Below are positions 62,954-64,000 of a stretch of DNA of 64,000 nucleotides, one piece after another. The stretch's first letter is position 1. The number at the start of each line of letters is the position of its first letter. Origin of the DNA: Verrucomicrobiaceae bacterium (GTDB lineage Bacteria; Verrucomicrobiota; Verrucomicrobiia; Verrucomicrobiales; Verrucomicrobiaceae); contig JAEUHM010000010.1 of the NCBI GenBank assembly GCA_016795485.1, forward strand, positions 62,001 through 126,000. The letters run 5' to 3'. Below the pieces are notes generated by a model, which saw nothing but the letters and a program-made list of their open reading frames with translations, had not been told where the DNA came from and searched no databases. The translations under genes and the position numbers were made by a program.

Positions 62954-63613
62954 ATGAAAAAGCATCTCGCAGAGTTCCTGGGCACATTCACACTCCTGTT
63001 TGCTGGCACAGGAGCCATCATCATCAATGCCGCGAGTCAAGGAGCTATCTCACACGCTGGCATCGCGCTCACTTTCGGACTGGTCGTACTGGCCATGATC
63101 CATACGTTCGGAGATGTTAGCGGAGCGCACTTGAATCCAGCTGTTACCATTGCTTTTGCGACAGCCAATCGTTTCGCATGGCGGCAAGTGCCTGGCTACC
63201 TCTTGAGTCAGACCCTAGGGGCACTCGCGGCGAGTTTGCTGCTTCGATTTCTGTTCCCAGAGGATTCCACCCATCTTGGGGCGACACTGCCAGCAGGAAG
63301 TGAAACACAGAGCTTTGTGCTGGAGATGGTTCTCACCTCCATTCTTATGTTAACAATTTTGAGCGTTTCGACAGGCGCCAAGGAGAAAGGGATCACGGCA
63401 GGCATCGCGATTGGCAGCGTGATTGCACTCGAGGCCATGTTTGCCGGTCCAATCTGTGGTGCCTCCATGAACCCTGTGCGCTCCTTTGCCCCGGCCATCG
63501 TTTTGGGCCATTTTGAGCATCTCATCATCTACCTTACCGCTCCAGTCATCGGCGCGCTCCTGGCAATCCCGCTCTGCATCGGCTGTCGAGAGCCCAATTG
63601 CTGCCGAGCTTAA
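62954..63613 (+). CDS. Aquaporin-family channel (AqpS-like) with Cys-rich tail
   Basis: The 219-residue MIP-family channel has six helices and the two half-pore motifs, HLNPAVT (NPA, residues 61-63) and SMNPVRS (NPV in place of the second NPA). The altered second motif is a feature of some bacterial aquaglyceroporins that pass arsenite. In Sinorhizobium meliloti AqpS-type channels, arsenite made by ArsC exits down its gradient, and the gene is placed between arsR and arsC as here. It ends with IGCREPNCC near the C-terminus. The start at ATG 62954 gives a normal length. Confidence 0.9.
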   Translation: MKKHLAEFLGTFTLLFAGTGAIIINAASQGAISHAGIALTFGLVVLAMIHTFGDVSGAHLNPAVTIAFATANRFAWRQVPGYLLSQTLGALAASLLLRFLFPEDSTHLGATLPAGSETQSFVLEMVLTSILMLTILSVSTGAKEKGITAGIAIGSVIALEAMFAGPICGASMNPVRSFAPAIVLGHFEHLIIYLTAPVIGALLAIPLCIGCREPNCCRA

Positions 63614-63633
63614 ACCCAGCCTCAAGCTTCATC

Positions 63634-64000
63634 ATGCCCACTATTCTCATTCTCTGCACTGGCAACTCATGTCGTTCACACCTCGCTGAAGGTATTCTCC
63701 GTCAGGCTCTCGGAACTGGATTCAACGTGGCAAGTGCTGGGTCCAAACCCGCTGGTTATGTGCACCCTCTCGCCATCAAGGCCATGGCAGAGATAGGCAT
63801 CGACATCAGTGCGCATCGCTCCAAGCATCTCGACGAGTTCCTAAATCAAGATGTTGAAACCGTGATCACCGTCTGTGGGAATGCAGATCAAGCTTGCCCC
63901 ATGTTCCCAGGTCAGGTGAATCGTCATCATTGGGGTTTTGACGACCCAGCCCACGCCACCGGCACAGAAGAGGAACAGCTCGCCGTCTTCCGCCGAGTTC
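63634..64000 (+). CDS. arsC: Arsenate reductase, thioredoxin-coupled type (partial)
   Basis: The first 122 residues are in the window; the rest is beyond its right edge. It is a low-molecular-weight phosphatase-type ArsC: the P-loop CTGNSCRS starts at Cys8, and CGNADQACP supplies Cys81 and Cys88, matching the Cys10, Cys82 and Cys89 relay of Bacillus subtilis ArsC. It reduces arsenate to arsenite using thioredoxin. It follows the aquaporin gene by 20 bases. Whether an efflux pump (Acr3 or ArsB) lies further on cannot be seen. Confidence 0.93.
   Translation, partial: MPTILILCTGNSCRSHLAEGILRQALGTGFNVASAGSKPAGYVHPLAIKAMAEIGIDISAHRSKHLDEFLNQDVETVITVCGNADQACPMFPGQVNRHHWGFDDPAHATGTEEEQLAVFRRV

Noticed and set aside
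1-64000. CRISPR arrays, insertion sequences, integrases or rRNA operons
   Set aside because: I found no repeat-spacer array, transposase or integrase motif, target duplications or rRNA sequence.

Overview
The window looks like chromosome from a Verrucomicrobiota bacterium, probably Verrucomicrobiaceae-like. The evidence is a TIGR02597-type exported protein, large signal-peptide proteins with putative-Ig and delta-60 repeats, a complete Alternative Complex III operon, ECF-sigma and PDZ gene sets, and secreted beta-propeller proteins of a kind common in the PVC group. Genes are packed tightly, with many ATGA and TAATG overlaps. No intergenic stretch exceeds 300 bases. I saw no IS element, transposase, prophage, CRISPR array or rRNA. 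One tRNA (Thr, TGT) is present.

Layout. Bases 76-3702 (minus) hold two exported surface proteins. Bases 3901-7871 (plus) hold sppA, a CPBP protease gene, thiL, tsaE and tsaB. Bases 7892-9636 (minus) hold a Na+/solute symporter with a coupled 43-residue membrane microprotein, divergent from a UvrD/PcrA helicase (9706-11727). Bases 11744-14409 (minus) hold a PDZ protein, an anti-sigma-like protein, an ECF sigma factor and a Fur-family regulator. Bases 14504-19617 carry an M23 peptidase, an exported PKD-like protein, a small unknown, and an operon of a TIM-barrel isomerase, a MORN lipoprotein and an SDR. Bases 19815-27532 carry a 1256-residue delta-60/Ig surface protein, a ceramidase-like protein, a secreted beta-propeller protein and an amidohydrolase. 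Bases 27559-32926 (minus) carry two PilT-type ATPases, a YqjD/YqjE-like membrane trio, a GT9 glycosyltransferase and a phosphoesterase. After the tRNA and an AraC regulator, 34165-39765 (plus) is an envelope-glycan group: GT4, GT9, an MsbA-type exporter and a Gfo/Idh/MocA protein. SecG (39821-40399) follows a bidirectional terminator.

The centrepiece is about 19 kb on the minus strand (40475-59507). In transcription order it runs actA-B-C-D-E-F (Alternative Complex III, quinol to cytochrome c), a small anchored protein, a CcoN-like and a CcoO-like protein, a monohaem cytochrome c, aa3-type oxidase subunits I, III and IV, two small membrane proteins, subunit II, ctaA, ctaB (haem A synthesis) and a SCO copper chaperone. 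It reads as one module for quinol-to-oxygen electron transfer together with cofactor assembly. Three of its proteins are unusual. The CcoN-like protein has lost haem- and copper-ligand histidines. Subunit III has an insertion of about 250 residues. Subunit I has Leu at the K-channel lysine position. A perfect CRP-type palindrome lies just upstream of actA.

The right end (62093-64000, plus) is an arsenic-resistance operon: arsR, a DUF6428-like gene, an aquaporin and arsC (cut by the window edge). Its first three proteins share cysteine-rich C-terminal tails, which may be a common arsenite-binding device.
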